Shown here: piece by piece, positions 20,892 through 32,468 of the stretch
How positions within the stretch are numbered: the first letter of the stretch is position 1
Layout: the number at the start of each line of letters is the position of its first letter
DNA from: Parasponia andersonii
Taxonomy: Eukaryota > Streptophyta > Magnoliopsida > Rosales > Cannabaceae
Reading direction: 5' to 3'
DNA: 64,000 bases
Assembly (NCBI GenBank): GCA_002914805.1
Contig: JXTB01000516.1
Coordinates: 27,379-91,378 of the forward strand
Made by a program: the position numbers and the translations under genes
The notes under the pieces: model-generated
Seen by the model: the letters and a program-made list of their open reading frames with translations, nothing else
Databases searched by the model: none
What the model was told of the DNA's origin: nothing

Positions 20892-23799
20892 TTGTTCTAA
20901 AAAGATGCTTTATATTATGGATTGTTTTCGATCATTAAAATTTTTGGATACTCTTTTTCTGTTTGCCATATAAAAAAATAAATAAATAAATAAAAACACA
21001 GATGTTACTGTGTTGCTAGTTGGTGAAGTGAAGCTCGATGATGTTCGTTTGCAAACGTTATTGTCATCATTGATCCTGGTTGGATTTCACTGTACCTTTT
21101 AAAAGATGGCCTCACCACTACCGTCCATCAGATAAGTTGTGGCCTAATTTAGTGGCACAATTTAGTCGACAATAAAACTGAAGTGGACAATACATCAAGA
21201 AACAAAGCAAAGGAAGTCAACCTCGTTGGTCTTCACAATTTAGGTGGTTATTTAGAAAATGAACTTACCAAATAACCTTTTTTCTTTTCTCATTTTAGTT
21301 TCTATAGGATTGAATCACATTCAACTGTAGCTAGGTAACTTAAAAGCACTTAAGGAGCTTATTTCTGTGCCCCTTTCTGTACTGTCTTTTTCGAATGTCT
21401 AATGTAAAACTAAATAAACATGCTATACTTTGTTTTTTTGATACTCTACCCACTGCCAAATTTTTTAAAAAATTTGATTGATTGTTTGGCTAGATAATTG
21501 AGTCGTATGTATATTAATAATGATTTGAATGGAATTGCCGTGGGATATGTCTTGTCACACTACTCAAGCTCTCTCAACATTCACAGGAGGGTAGTACTAC
21601 TTCTTATCTTGAAAACGAGGAAAAATCATACTTCACAATATGTACGATGAATTCTCTGTGCATTTACATGGGCAGGCCCTGCGGCTGTGGTAAAGTTGCT
21701 GAGTCATGTATAATATACCATGGTACGCAATTTCATACTTTGCATGATTTGTCATTTCTCGTCCTTGCATACACTTTCAATATCGAGCACTAGACAAGGA
21801 AGAGAGTTGTTTTTACTAGTGTTACATCATATAGGACATCCGAAAAAAAGAAAGTTAGGGGAAAAAGATGTTACTTTAGGTAGTAGATTCAGTGAGCATT
21901 TTTACTAGCTTTATGTATTCTTGGCCAGGTGAATTCAACTTTGACCAAAGATTATGAGTTAGTGGTGAACAATCTAGGAGACCTGACTTTATGCTGTGAT
22001 GCAGAATTATACCTTTTTTTAGTAGGATTAAGGTTGAACTTCATGAGTTGGTAAGTTAAAGATATATTTTATATCAAAATGTGTTTACACTTTACAGCTA
22101 GTATATTCATCCAAATAGGGATGGTTATAGTTACCCTTGGCCGCAGAACCCCAGATTGTGGAACTGGTTAAATCAGACAATGTCAATCACTTATGATTGT
22201 AGGTTATGAATATTGATGTCCTAGATTGATGATAGGGTATGAGCGGATTGTACAGAAGAGTATCGACATGTACATGTTGGATGTATTTAATTCACAAGTG
22301 TACTAGTAAATTCGTAGTGGGTTAGAGAGAGAGAGAGAGAGCCAAACAGAACCTACGGATCCGACCACATGGTCTATAACTCTGTTTGGCATTTATTGCA
22401 AAATGCTAAGCTAGTCCCTACCAGGCCACCACCTCCAATGCTATATGATAGTCCTATGTGACAATTGAGAAGAGAACAAAAAAAATGAAAGTAACTGTAT
22501 CTCATTTAGCTTGTTCTTTATCACAACATATCGGTACTGTCGCATGACAAGATACAACTCATTCAATTCCATATTTTATCATAATTGATAAAATAGAACG
22601 CTACCGCATAATTGGTAGTGGTGATTATGATAAAACAGCATTAGTAAGGTTAAGAGATGGTTAAATTAATGCAAGCAAGCAAGCGTAGATATTAAACAAT
22701 GTGTATGTATATACAGGTCAGGAGAGAGATGAAGCTGGTAGACTGTAAACTGTCAACCTCGTTTGCAAACTTTATAGAGGTGTGGGCCGATGTTTCTTAA
22801 ATTCCGCTGGCTCCTTTTTATTTTTCCTTTGGTCTGTCACTTGGATGAGCAGAAGAAGGGAAAGGCCCCCCAAATGTGGTCCTAAAATGTCGTGTTTTAC
22901 TCTTCATCCTCATGTCTTTATTATGCCTTTTATCATCTTGCTCCTCACATGCCTTCCTCTCTTAGATTTTGCATTTACCTGTGGACCCCCTTTTTAGTTG
23001 GCTGACGTTAACTCTTTCATGCTAACTTTTTCTAAAAATAAATGAAGGGTTTTGGTTATCTGGGTGCTTTTTTTTTTTCAATCTTTTATATGTCAAAATA
23101 AATCTAACGTGTAAAATGAGACACCTTTCCTTTAAGATGAAGATATATTTAAAATTTTGCCCCATTTTTGAATCTGTGACATAGAGAACTCGTGCAATTT
23201 ATTGGTCAAGGCTTCTATTAATGATAGATATAGCCAAAAATTGTGTAAAGAGGTAAAATTTTGTTAGTATTGTTCCTAATCTGTACGTACACAAGTATAA
23301 ATACATACAAATAATGTCATAGACATAATGGGCAACGAGAAAACTTGTGAAAAGAAAAAAAAGTACGCAGCTGCAATTGATGTTTGTCAAAGAGAAACTT
23401 CATCAATGCCTTGTTCTTACTATTAATCACCTGCCTCAGGCGGCTATTATACCCTTGTAAGTCTTATATTTCGAGTGATATATATAAAATATCTGTTTAT
23501 ACTCGGATACCTAGCAAGGGTAAATTACTAATGTCCAGTATATACGTTCAGTATATATTAGTGGCTGAGAGATGGCTTCCCCATCACCCTTGCTATTTCT
23601 TTATAAGTTTCCACTACTAGACGACTGCATTAAACGAAAAAAAAAAAAAGAAAAAGAAAAAAGGGATGGTTAGGTTACAATGGTTAATAGAATTAGTTAG
23701 TATTATTATTTTGGTTAACATTACTATTATTATGATTATCACTAGTACTACTATTATCTTCAATGTTATTTTTTGCGTATAGTTCTTGTGTTGGGTAAA
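20892..23799. other. Intergenic DNA
   Basis: No gene or complete element was recognised. A short (GA)n lies at about 22325-22341. The patch at 22740-23000 is more GC-balanced and has an open frame on the plus strand (22782-22997) that does not resemble any known protein; it is not called. Confidence 0.5.
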
Positions 23800-24140
23800 T
23801 AATGGGCAAAAGTACATAATACCTCTTGCTTTTTTTTTATTTACATACAAATCCCATTTTATTTTTATTTAGCCAATTTTTTTATAAACATATACCATGC
23901 ATATTTTATTCATGAAATATTTACCATGCTATAAATTTTATGAATAGAAATTATACCCCAAAATTTTGCACATATTCTTTAATGTATACTATAAATGTAA
24001 ATTTTCATTGTAACATGTAAATTACGATAGACAAATATTTACAATATAAATGTATACTTAAAAATGGATACTAGTGAAATAAATAAAATTAAAAATAGAT
24101 ATTTACGAAATATAAGCCACACAAAAACAATTTCACTAGA
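23800..24140. repeat. AT-rich dispersed repeat, copy 1
   Basis: Shares ordered words with 31468-32468, such as ATACCATGCATATTTTATTC, TTCATGAA, ATAGAAATTATAC, TGCACATATT, ATGTATACTATAAATG and TATTTACAATATAAATGTAT. The two copies define an AT-rich interspersed family, probably a non-autonomous transposon. Its exact ends are not resolved. Confidence 0.5.
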
Positions 24141-24830
24141 TAATGTAATAATGTCATTTGCAAAACAGAAAGGTACTTCTTGAACTGCAATCTATATAAT
24201 TCTTATAACAACAACGATCTTAAAAATTGTACCTTAATCATTTCCAAGTTGTGGGATGATCATATTCACGATAGTAATTAGTTCTAATGATGGCAATATT
24301 TCAAAAAGCCTTATTTGAAAGCTATATGGGATCTTACAATAATTGGACGATCATGAAATCAGAAAAGTTTTTCAGTTGACCACCAGTCTAAATTATGGAT
24401 AATTATGATGCAAGTCAAATGTAAGACCACACAATTTGACCCTTATTTTAATTTATATACACACACACACACAATTGAAGTTTAAAACGGGTTGAGAGAA
24501 AGCTCAAATCCCAAGAGTTAAGTGAAGAACAAAATTTGGCATGCATATATACATAATACATCAATATATTATATATTACATTCTGTGTGTACGTATTGTA
24601 CGTTTTATGTGTTCTGTAGATTATTAAAGGGTTCATTAAGTAGAGCCTCCATTATCAAAACTCTGACCAGTTGCAAATTGAGCGCAGCCCCACAACATAT
24701 AACAGATTGATCAAAGAAGTAGAGAGATCTGTCAATACTAACCCCATAACTTGAATTATTGTTGAAAGAGAAAAAGTTCTCTTTTACTGATCATATCTCT
24801 AGATAGCGAGATGAGTATCTAGCTGGCTGT

Positions 24831-24863
24831 AATATATATATATATATATATGGTTGCCAATCC
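24831..24863. mobile_element. Single end of the (TA)n-associated MITE
   Basis: A (TA)n tract is followed by GGTTGCCAATCC, the exact terminus seen at 34792, and then by unrelated sequence. Only this one end is present, so it is either a truncated copy or what an abortive excision left behind. Confidence 0.5.
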
Positions 24864-25762
24864 ATATAACTATCTATTTTACTAATTATTAATGACTGAA
24901 CATTCATCACCTAAAAAACACATTATCACACCTAACTTGGACCTATTGGATCTCTCTCTTTCTCTATAGCAAACATAAAAGCAATACGGTATGAAAAGGC
25001 GGGGAAAAATAAAGATATGGCAGTGGCGGTCTAACTACCATGTTCATAGGTTCCTTCAAGTCTCTTTAGAGGCCAAAGGAGGACACATCCTTTTCCAAGG
25101 GGTCGGTTTCTTTTTCTTTTTTTTTTCCTTCCTTTCTCTGTTGTTGTTGTTGTTCCATTTTAAAGCGTTGAAAAGCTTTGGTGCTACTACCTCCAAATGA
25201 TGAAAAATATGTTCATAAACAAAGACACCCCGATACATAAGTGACCTATATATCATATAATTATTATATATGTCTCTATAGCTTACTCGGTTTTTTCAAA
25301 CCTTATCACCTTAGTTATAAGTAGTATTGATAGTGTCACTTTTTTTTTTAAAAAAATGGAAGTACTTGAGTTTTGGTATATTGACCCAAATTATCAAAAA
25401 AATTCCCACTCCACCTCAAAAACTAAATGTGACTTCAAATTGTATAGATATAAATAAATTGAACTAAGGTACAAAGTATAATGAATAGAGTTTAGAAACT
25501 TATCCGGTCGGATCATCCAGTAGTTCAATTTCTTTGCATTTAAAATCAGGCAAAAGAAATGAGATAAAAAAAATGCAATGACCTCGAAGATCTCTATATA
25601 TGAATGTATAGGTTATAATTAATAAAGTTTTATAAGCAAAACTCATACAGATCATATCAATCTCTAGATCTGTAACATTTGCAATAAATCAGTGATAATA
25701 ATGTATATGCATATTGAAGTTTTTATAGCAAGTTTTGTCACACATATGTGCACAGATATACA

Positions 25763-25895
25763 CACATATACATATGTGTATAAATGGCCCTATATATATA
25801 TATATATGGGCACATATATGGGCACCACACATATACATATGTGTATAAATGGCCCTATATATATATATATATATGGGCACATATATGGGCACCAA
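25763..25895. repeat. 65-bp tandem pair next to MITE copy 1
   Basis: Two nearly identical units each contain ACATATGTGTATAAATGGCC, a (TA)n tract, and GGGCACATATATGGGCAC. The unit is close to palindromic, which is why both strands are open here (25689-25964). The second unit overlaps the left terminus of the MITE at 25878. Confidence 0.8.
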
Positions 25896-26127
25896 TTCAG
25901 TAGGTATTTTTTTTTTTAACCTATGTATAAGTATCAATTTGGCCAATAAAAATTTAGCATGCAAATTTTTTTATTGTAAAAAGTAAGAGAGAGAAAGAGC
26001 ATTAATGATGCACGTCTTTTTATGCACTTCATTATAATCATTGGATCACCATCTAATGGTGATCTAACAACTAAAAAAAATACATACCCATAAATAAAGA
26101 AAAAAAAAATACCTATTGGATTGGCAA
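25878..26127. mobile_element. (TA)n-associated MITE, copy 1
   Basis: The left end GGGCACCAATTCAGTAGGTA and right end TACCTATTGGATTGGCA are inverted repeats of one another, and both are bordered by (TA)n tracts. The interior carries the family words AAAAATTTAGCATGCA, TAAGAGAGAG, ATTAATGATGCACGTCTTTT and TATGCACTTCATTATAATCA. It is about 250 bp and non-coding. Structure and target recall the rice Micron elements, MITEs found within TA microsatellites. Confidence 0.75.
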
Positions 26128-26147
26128 GTATATATATATATATATAT

Positions 26148-27035
26148 GCCAGGAAAAATGGCGTAGAATTATTCTTCCAGTGCTTTAAGCAGGAGAGGGA
26201 GAGAGAGAGATCAAACCTTATCATCTCTGATCTTTTTCTATTGTCCCTCAGTTCTGTTGGGGCTGTAAGCGAAATTCACCTCTCTCATCAACCCATCTGT
26301 CTGCATATATATAACAAGCATGGATACACACATATATGATATATGTATGTATATATATCGACAAAAGTTCATGCGCAACCCAACTGATCATACCATATAT
26401 TCCTCACACGTGTCGAAAAGATCCCAGAACGGAATTGAGGAGTACTACAGAATTATGAGAGAGATTTGTATATTAGATGTATTTATATAGACGTATGATA
26501 TGTATTTATACATTTACAATGTATGCGCCTTCTGAACATGCTGGTCATGATTTGCTTTAATTTTAGCAGACACATCAATTCCCATGAAATTAAACAGAAA
26601 GTCCGAAAACCTTTATGAATATAAACATATATATCACGATTTTCTTAAATATATCGCACATTTGGTTTTTTTTTTTTTTTTTTTGAACCTCCATATATAA
26701 AAAGTAAAAGAGAGGAGGGAGAGAGAGACTGATTAGATTAATTAACAAGTACTATATATATATACCACATGAAATTGGTTAATTAATTAACATGATTCAA
26801 AATACGTAGAATCTTTTCATTTACATACTAATTAAATCATAATAAATTAACTTAGAACAAGATTAATTGATACCGTGTCCTTAGAGATGATCAATAATTA
26901 ATCATAATTGCTCAAATACTAGCTCCCCAAGCAGCTGCTAGAATTAATATATGAAATAAATCTAAAATTTTTTCCTAAAAAAGGTTAATAATTATCCATT
27001 AATTAATAAACAATATAATTAATTAATTTTTATTA
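26148..27035. other. 3' flank of the zinc-finger gene
   Basis: AT-rich DNA with short (TA)n and GA-rich patches and no recognised gene. On the minus strand AATAAA (plus-strand TTTATT at 27028-27033) lies directly after the stop of the zinc-finger gene. Other T-rich candidates follow, so the true polyadenylation site is open. Confidence 0.5.
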
Positions 27036-27893
27036 TTACAGATGAAGATCCAAACTCACATGCTCTTGCACGTTCGCCGGTTTCGACTCATAATAATTAA
27101 CATACCGACCCTGAGAAACAACAGTACTCGAACCATGACCTACCAGCTGCGACGACTTCGTTTTCATTTCTTCTCCGGTGAACAACGGCATTACAGGGCC
27201 GTGGATGGACCGGCTTATTGTCGGCCCAGTTTGGACCGCCGCCGGGATCCTCCATAACCCTAGAGGGCTCCCGTTTATTGTCGGCGGCGCCGGCTGAGCG
27301 TATGAGCCATGGCTTCCATAAATCCTACTAGCACTACTACTAGTAGTATTAGTAATAGAATTGGCGTTCCTCGTGGGATAAGCGGAAGCCGCCCCAGCGG
27401 AAGAGCCGAGCTGGTAATTCATTAGTCCGTAGACATGAGCATCGGGGAGGCCGCCGTGCATCATGGCGGACTGAAGGTGAGCTCGCTTGGCGTGCTGCCG
27501 CTCTCTCTTGTGAGCGTTTTGGTGGCCTCCCAAGGCTTGTGATGTAGGGAAGTTTCGGCAGCAGTAATGGCACTCGAAACGGCGACTGCTCTCGCCGCCG
27601 TTGCTGCTATTGTTGTTGTTGTTGCCGCTACCATTGTTGTCGTTGTTGTTGTTGTTATTATCTTTGGACGAGTTGTCGTCGCCACACGCATTAGTGTCGG
27701 CCGACGCAGACTCGTCCAAGGCGGTGATGGTTGCGGTGTTGTAGTCTCCGCCACCGCCACCGCCGAATTCTTTGCCAAAGAGTCTAATGGCACCCTTTTC
27801 TTTATGGAGAGCGGGGCTGGGACGTATGAAGGGTAGTTGAGAGAAGGATTCCACGTTCATAAAATCATGAGTCTCTCTTTCGGACTTGTCCAT
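27036..27893 (-). CDS. GIS: C2H2 zinc-finger transcription factor, GIS/ZFP8 type
   Basis: An intronless frame of 285 residues. The N-terminus carries [17 protein letters not shown] (10-26) and the IRLFGKEF box (36-43). One plant EPF-type finger follows: C108-x2-C111-x12-H124-x3-H128, with the helix motif [10 protein letters not shown] and the basic run KRERQHAKR. Near the end come [13 protein letters not shown] (203-215) and the C-terminal LDLHL, an EAR-type LxLxL repression motif. This set is that of the Arabidopsis GIS, GIS2 and ZFP8 proteins, nuclear regulators that link gibberellin and cytokinin signals to trichome initiation. Which of the paralogues is the closest cannot be decided here. 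An asparagine- and glycine-rich linker (about 44-100) precedes the finger and is probably disordered. The leader is pyrimidine-rich on the coding strand. No related gene lies nearby. Confidence 0.93.
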   Translation of the reverse strand: MDKSERETHDFMNVESFSQLPFIRPSPALHKEKGAIRLFGKEFGGGGGGDYNTATITALDESASADTNACGDDNSSKDNNNNNNDNNGSGNNNNNSSNGGESSRRFECHYCCRNFPTSQALGGHQNAHKRERQHAKRAHLQSAMMHGGLPDAHVYGLMNYQLGSSAGAASAYPTRNANSITNTTSSSASRIYGSHGSYAQPAPPTINGSPLGLWRIPAAVQTGPTISRSIHGPVMPLFTGEEMKTKSSQLVGHGSSTVVSQGRYVNYYESKPANVQEHVSLDLHL

Positions 27894-28041
27894 GAGAAGA
27901 AGAAGAGAAGAGAAGAGGAATTAGAAAGGGAGAGAAAGAGAGAATTAAGGTTTATGTTTTTTTTTTTTTTCTCTTTTGGAGTTTGAATGAATGAATGAAT
28001 GAATAATGTTTGGGGATGAGGGAAGAGGGGTTCGGTGGGGC

Positions 28042-28049
28042 CTATAAAA
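28042..28049 (-). promoter_or_regulatory. Possible TATA-like element upstream of the zinc-finger gene
   Basis: Read on the minus strand, CTTTTATAGG lies about 150 bases before the ATG, followed by CCCC-rich DNA, an (ATTC)n run and a CT-rich leader. On the plus strand the same site reads TATAAAA, so it could equally serve a transcript going the other way. Positional inference only. Confidence 0.35.
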
Positions 28050-28169
28050 GGGGGTTGTGAATTGTAATGTGGGGATGAGTCTGTTCCGACTACAATTGGG
28101 CTGACCCATCCGAGAGTAAAGACTGACAACGCCAAGTTTGAGAGTGGCTTCGCTTCTCAAACTCAAAAA

Positions 28170-29304
28170 GACTATTCATCCATCTTCCATATTAATTTGC
28201 TATCCTTTCACTTATTTGTTATTTTTCCTTGTGTTGATATGGAAAGTTCTCCCAACCCAAAAACATACGTTTCAATTAGTATCGTGTGCTAATTATTTGT
28301 CAGTCTATCGTTGGATGTGTGGAGCTAGCTAATTATAATGTAATATAGCCGATCTTGTAAAAGTACAAATAGAAATTAATAACTTTATTTAAAAGGCTTG
28401 AAGTGCGAATAATTTTTTGTATTCCTTTTTCATCATAGTGAAAATTTACCCTGCTAAAATTGATACTGAATGTAATACTCTACCTAAGTTTTGACATAAA
28501 CTTAAGATTAGTTAATTTAAATTTTCTTACTATTTGAATGAGTAATATGTCAAAAACTAATCATGTCCACAGAGAAATTATAGAAAGATGAACTGGTTCC
28601 ACTTCCACCTAAATATTTTGTTCAATTTTCTTGTAAATGAATATTTAATTTGCTTGGATGGTTTCTAATTAACTTAATATGATTCTGCTTCAAAATATTT
28701 AAAACGAAGTAGCAATTATTCATCAGTTGCGTAGACATAAATTAGAGTTCTTATCATGTTTAACCATTTAAATATTTTTATTAGTTGTATAATTTTTCTT
28801 TACATGTTAAAGTTTTATGTATGTTTTTTTTTTTCAAATAACGGGTACGAACAAAGTACTGGTCAGAATTTGGGACATTGAATTTGTCAAAATTTACAGT
28901 ACGCACAAATTTGGCATAATTTGGTAAACTAAATTATGAAACAAAAAGGTGCATTATTTTTATAGGGTACATATGTATTCAATCTCTGTCTTTATTTAAA
29001 TAATTGTTTTTAAAAATTAGTATATTGTGCAATAGATTAACAATGATTACGACGTAAGAGAAATTCATAAACGAATGGATATTAAATAAAATGTACGTTG
29101 AGCCTAGAAGATATTAGGTAAAATATGGAATAAAAGTTACTCACTTCGTGATTAAGTTAAGATTTACATATGTGATTGCCACATTCTCTTAATTAACTTT
29201 CTTTGGTGAATAGTAAAATTTAACATTACTATCGTTACGTGCATAATGTGGAATTATGGATCAATATTTTAAAACATGGAACTAATTTCTTTTGTAGCTA
29301 GTAA
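28170..29304. other. Intergenic AT-rich DNA upstream of the zinc-finger gene
   Basis: No gene or repeat with definable ends was recognised. Distal regulatory sites of the zinc-finger gene may lie here but none can be named. Confidence 0.5.
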
Positions 29305-29313
29305 TTTAATTAA

Positions 29314-30162
29314 GGGGAACTATATTCACACCCCAACTTGAAATAAAGGCACCCCCTCTAGTGGTTAAATGACTAAATTAGACGACTTAAGAAAAAATAA
29401 ACAGAATCATTTTGTGCACCCCATACTCTAACTCCAAAGTGGATTATCTTTGTCGATGTTGATTTTGCAGATACTTTAATCCATTTCTTTCCTTTTACAT
29501 TAAGTCCCTTGTACAGGTAAAACTCCCCCCCCCCCCCCCCATTATACAAATCTCTCCCATTGTGCTTTTATTTTCTTTTCAATTTTTCTTGATTTTAATG
29601 TTGTGCATATATAGAAGAAACAAATGCAGCAATGACCAAATATTAGTTGAAAAATAAATACAAGAGAAGAGAAGAATCTGTATATAAGAAGAAACAGATT
29701 GAGCAAGAAAGACAGAGAAAAAAAACATAGTCAAAATCCTAATGTCATTTATCAATTCTTATTTAAGTTTTCATTTGAAGCTTGGGTATGTTTGGAAATT
29801 GATTAAAAAAATGATATATAAATGACGGAAAAAAAAGAGAGAAAGACAAAGTTAAATGGAAAGAAAGGAACATAGAAAGTTTTTTTCATAATTAAAGAAC
29901 ATAGAATGATGGAGAATAATATATAGGTAATTGATAGATTTAAAGGAATGTTGAAGTTTTATATTTGAATATGAATTTATTTTCAAACAATTACCACAAA
30001 ATTAGTTATGGGGTGAATAGAGATGAAACACAATAAAAAAAGAAAAGGAGGTACAACACAAAAATCCTTTTAAATTAAGAGTAAATACATAATTAAATAA
30101 GTATAATTTAGAAAAAACGGTACCTTCATATATATCTCTTAAGGGTGCAAATATAGCTCTCC
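29314..30162. mobile_element. Mutator-like non-autonomous element (849 bp)
   Basis: The ends GGGGAACTATATTCACACCC and, as reverse complement of the right end, GGAGAGCTATATTTGCACCC are terminal inverted repeats; the similarity continues for about 50 bases. The element is flanked by a perfect 9-bp target duplication, TTTAATTAA (29305-29313 and 30163-30171), the size made by Mutator transposases. No transposase is encoded. A run of about 18 C residues lies inside near 29523-29540. Confidence 0.85.
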
Positions 30163-30489
30163 TTTAATTAATTGAGTTATATTTTGTATTCTATCCAATG
30201 GTCCTATCACATTGTGCTTTTTGCTACTATATAGCAAAATAGCAATCAGTTGTCACTTCAAGGATTAATAACAGCTTATTAATTAGCGTTTATTTTTTTT
30301 TTTTCATCTTGATAGATAGCGCATTAGCAATTGGCGTCCCACATTTTGGATGGAACTTGATCGAATCTTTCATTGTGATTTAAAGTTGTTTTACATATTG
30401 GTGTGGATGTGATTTGATATATAACATAGACTATCATATTGTGATTAGAATTCAAAATCTGCTTACCTTATAATATATATATATATATA

Positions 30490-30816
30490 GGTTGTCGTGT
30501 AGGTATTTATTTTAGTAGTTAGATCATTATCTATAATGATATACATGAAAGATGTACATTATTAATGTTATTTTTCTTTTTTATTTTTTAATATAAAAAA
30601 TATGTATGATAAATTTTTATTAGTCAAATTGATATCTATACATAAGTTAAAAAAAATTAATAAAAATTTATCATGCACATTTTTTATAGTAAAAAATAAG
30701 AGAGAGAAATAACATTAATGATGTACGTCTTTCCATGTACCTTATTATAGTCATTTTATTACTATTAGATGATAATCCAACGGCTAAAAAATACCTACAC
30801 TACTAGATTGGTGCCC
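30490..30816. mobile_element. (TA)n-associated MITE, copy 2
   Basis: Bordered by (TA)n on both sides. The left end GGTTGTCGTGTAGGTATT and right end AATACCTACACTACTAGATT plus GGTGCC are the family's inverted termini. The interior repeats the family words TTTATCATGCACATTTTTTA, AAGAGAGAGAAATAACATTA and GATGTACGTCTTTCCATGTA. There is no coding capacity. The copy is longer than copies 1 and 3 because part of the interior is duplicated in inverted form. Confidence 0.75.
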
Positions 30817-30837
30817 TATATATATATATATATATAT

Positions 30838-31467
30838 ACAAAATATCGAGAATAATTTGACTATGATGTTTATCATCATTAACTAATTTAACTAACTCTA
30901 ACAAGTTTCTAACGAAAATTGATGGTTAATCTATGATTTACTACTGCCCCGTACGAGCTGAAATATTTATCCGAAATTAAGTTTAATAAGTGGTATTTTT
31001 TAAAAAAAAAAAAGATTGATTTTAAAATAAATGAAAATTTTCTATACAATTAATAGGCTCATAAAATATGTACAGGTCAGTAATAGAATATGTATATATA
31101 TTTATTGATATGACTTGCTTATATATATACCATATATGCATTATTTTAATTTGCTAACCTTTTTGTTTTAAACAGCACACAATATTTCTATCACACTTTA
31201 TTTGCTAATTAAAGTTTATTCCTTAAAAAAAAAATAACGTGCGTACGTACTTTAATTTGTACCGAGTCAAACTGTCTAATTATCCTCTCCAACTCCATGT
31301 CAAACTGTTAGTACTACGGTTTTGCTAGGGTGACTTTATTTTCTAATTGAATAAGTTATTGTGATATGTGAAGACTAAGACATTTTAAATATATAGCATA
31401 TTTGTTTATCCAAAACAATTATGTCAAAAAAAATTTTCTTCTTATATAATTAAATAGTATTTATATA
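30838..31467. other. Intergenic AT-rich DNA
   Basis: Nothing was recognised on either strand. Confidence 0.6.
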
Positions 31468-32468
31468 TTTAGGGAAAGGTCCATAAATATCTCTGTAAAT
31501 AAAATTATATTTCTATAAATACCTATTTTTTATTTTTATTTCATGAATATCTATTTTTATACTTGTTTTGTTAGAAATATAGACCACCAGTGTTTTACAT
31601 AAAAAAATATATATCATGGTATACATTTCATATATTAAGGCCTCATTTGGTTAGAGATAATGAAAAGAAATAGAATGGAAATAATTTCAAAATGACCCAA
31701 TTCTATTATTTGATTAGAAAGTCTAAATAAGAAAAGTTTTTTTATTGGAAAAAAAATATATGGTGGAATTCTATTCCACTCAACTTTAGGTGAAATAATG
31801 GAATAAAATACCATTTAATTAATAAAATAATAAAATAAAATAAAGCTAAATGTAAAATAATTTAATTAATATAATAAAATAATGCTAGGTGTAAAATAAT
31901 TTAATAAAATAATAATTTAATTAATAAAATAATTAAATACTAAATATAATTTAAAATACTTAAAATATTTATTTTAAGCTTAAAGATATAGCTAATTTTA
32001 TTTTTTTTCACAATTAACTAAATATAAGAATTGTTCATTCAGCTACTGATTCTACTATTCTAACCAAACAATATAATTATATTATCATTCTTTTTCTATT
32101 CCATTCTGATTACTATTACCATTATCATTCCACCACTACAACCAGATGGGCTCTAAGTGTATACTATAGTACATATTTCATGAATAAAAATTATACTAAA
32201 AATTGGCACATATTTCAAAATGTATACCATAGGTCACATTTATAATAAAAAGTATAAATCATGGTAAATATTTACATTGTAAATATATATAGTTCGTATT
32301 TTACACATGAAATGTATACTGTATTAGTAAAAATTTATATTGTAAATATATACCATTCATATTTTACACATAAAATGTGTACTATAAAAAGGAATATTTT
32401 TTGAAAGAAATTAAAAACGGGTGTCTATGAAAATAAGTTATAAAAACGGGTAACTGTATAATTTTCTC
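31468..32468. repeat. AT-rich dispersed repeat, copy 2, split by a PIF-type MITE
   Basis: The two halves, 31468-31635 and 32157-32468, share words with 23800-24140 and are rough inverted relatives of each other at the outer edges (TATCTATTTTTATA near 31546; ACGGGTGTCTATGAAAATAA near 32415). Without the nested MITE the unit would be about 480 bp. The family is not named. Confidence 0.5.
31639..32153. mobile_element. PIF/Harbinger-type (Tourist-like) MITE, 515 bp
   Basis: Terminal inverted repeats GGCCTCATTTGGTTAGAG (left) and GAGCCCATCTGGTTGTAG (reverse complement of the right end) are flanked by the 3-bp duplication TAA (31636-31638 and 32154-32156). A TWA target duplication with GG(C/G)-CTTTGTTTGG-like ends is diagnostic of this superfamily. 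The interior is AT-rich and non-coding. It is nested in the AT-rich repeat copy 2. Confidence 0.85.

Noticed and set aside
22782-22997. 71-residue cysteine-containing frame
   Set aside because: It begins at ATG but resembles no known peptide family, and no signal for a neighbouring exon was found.
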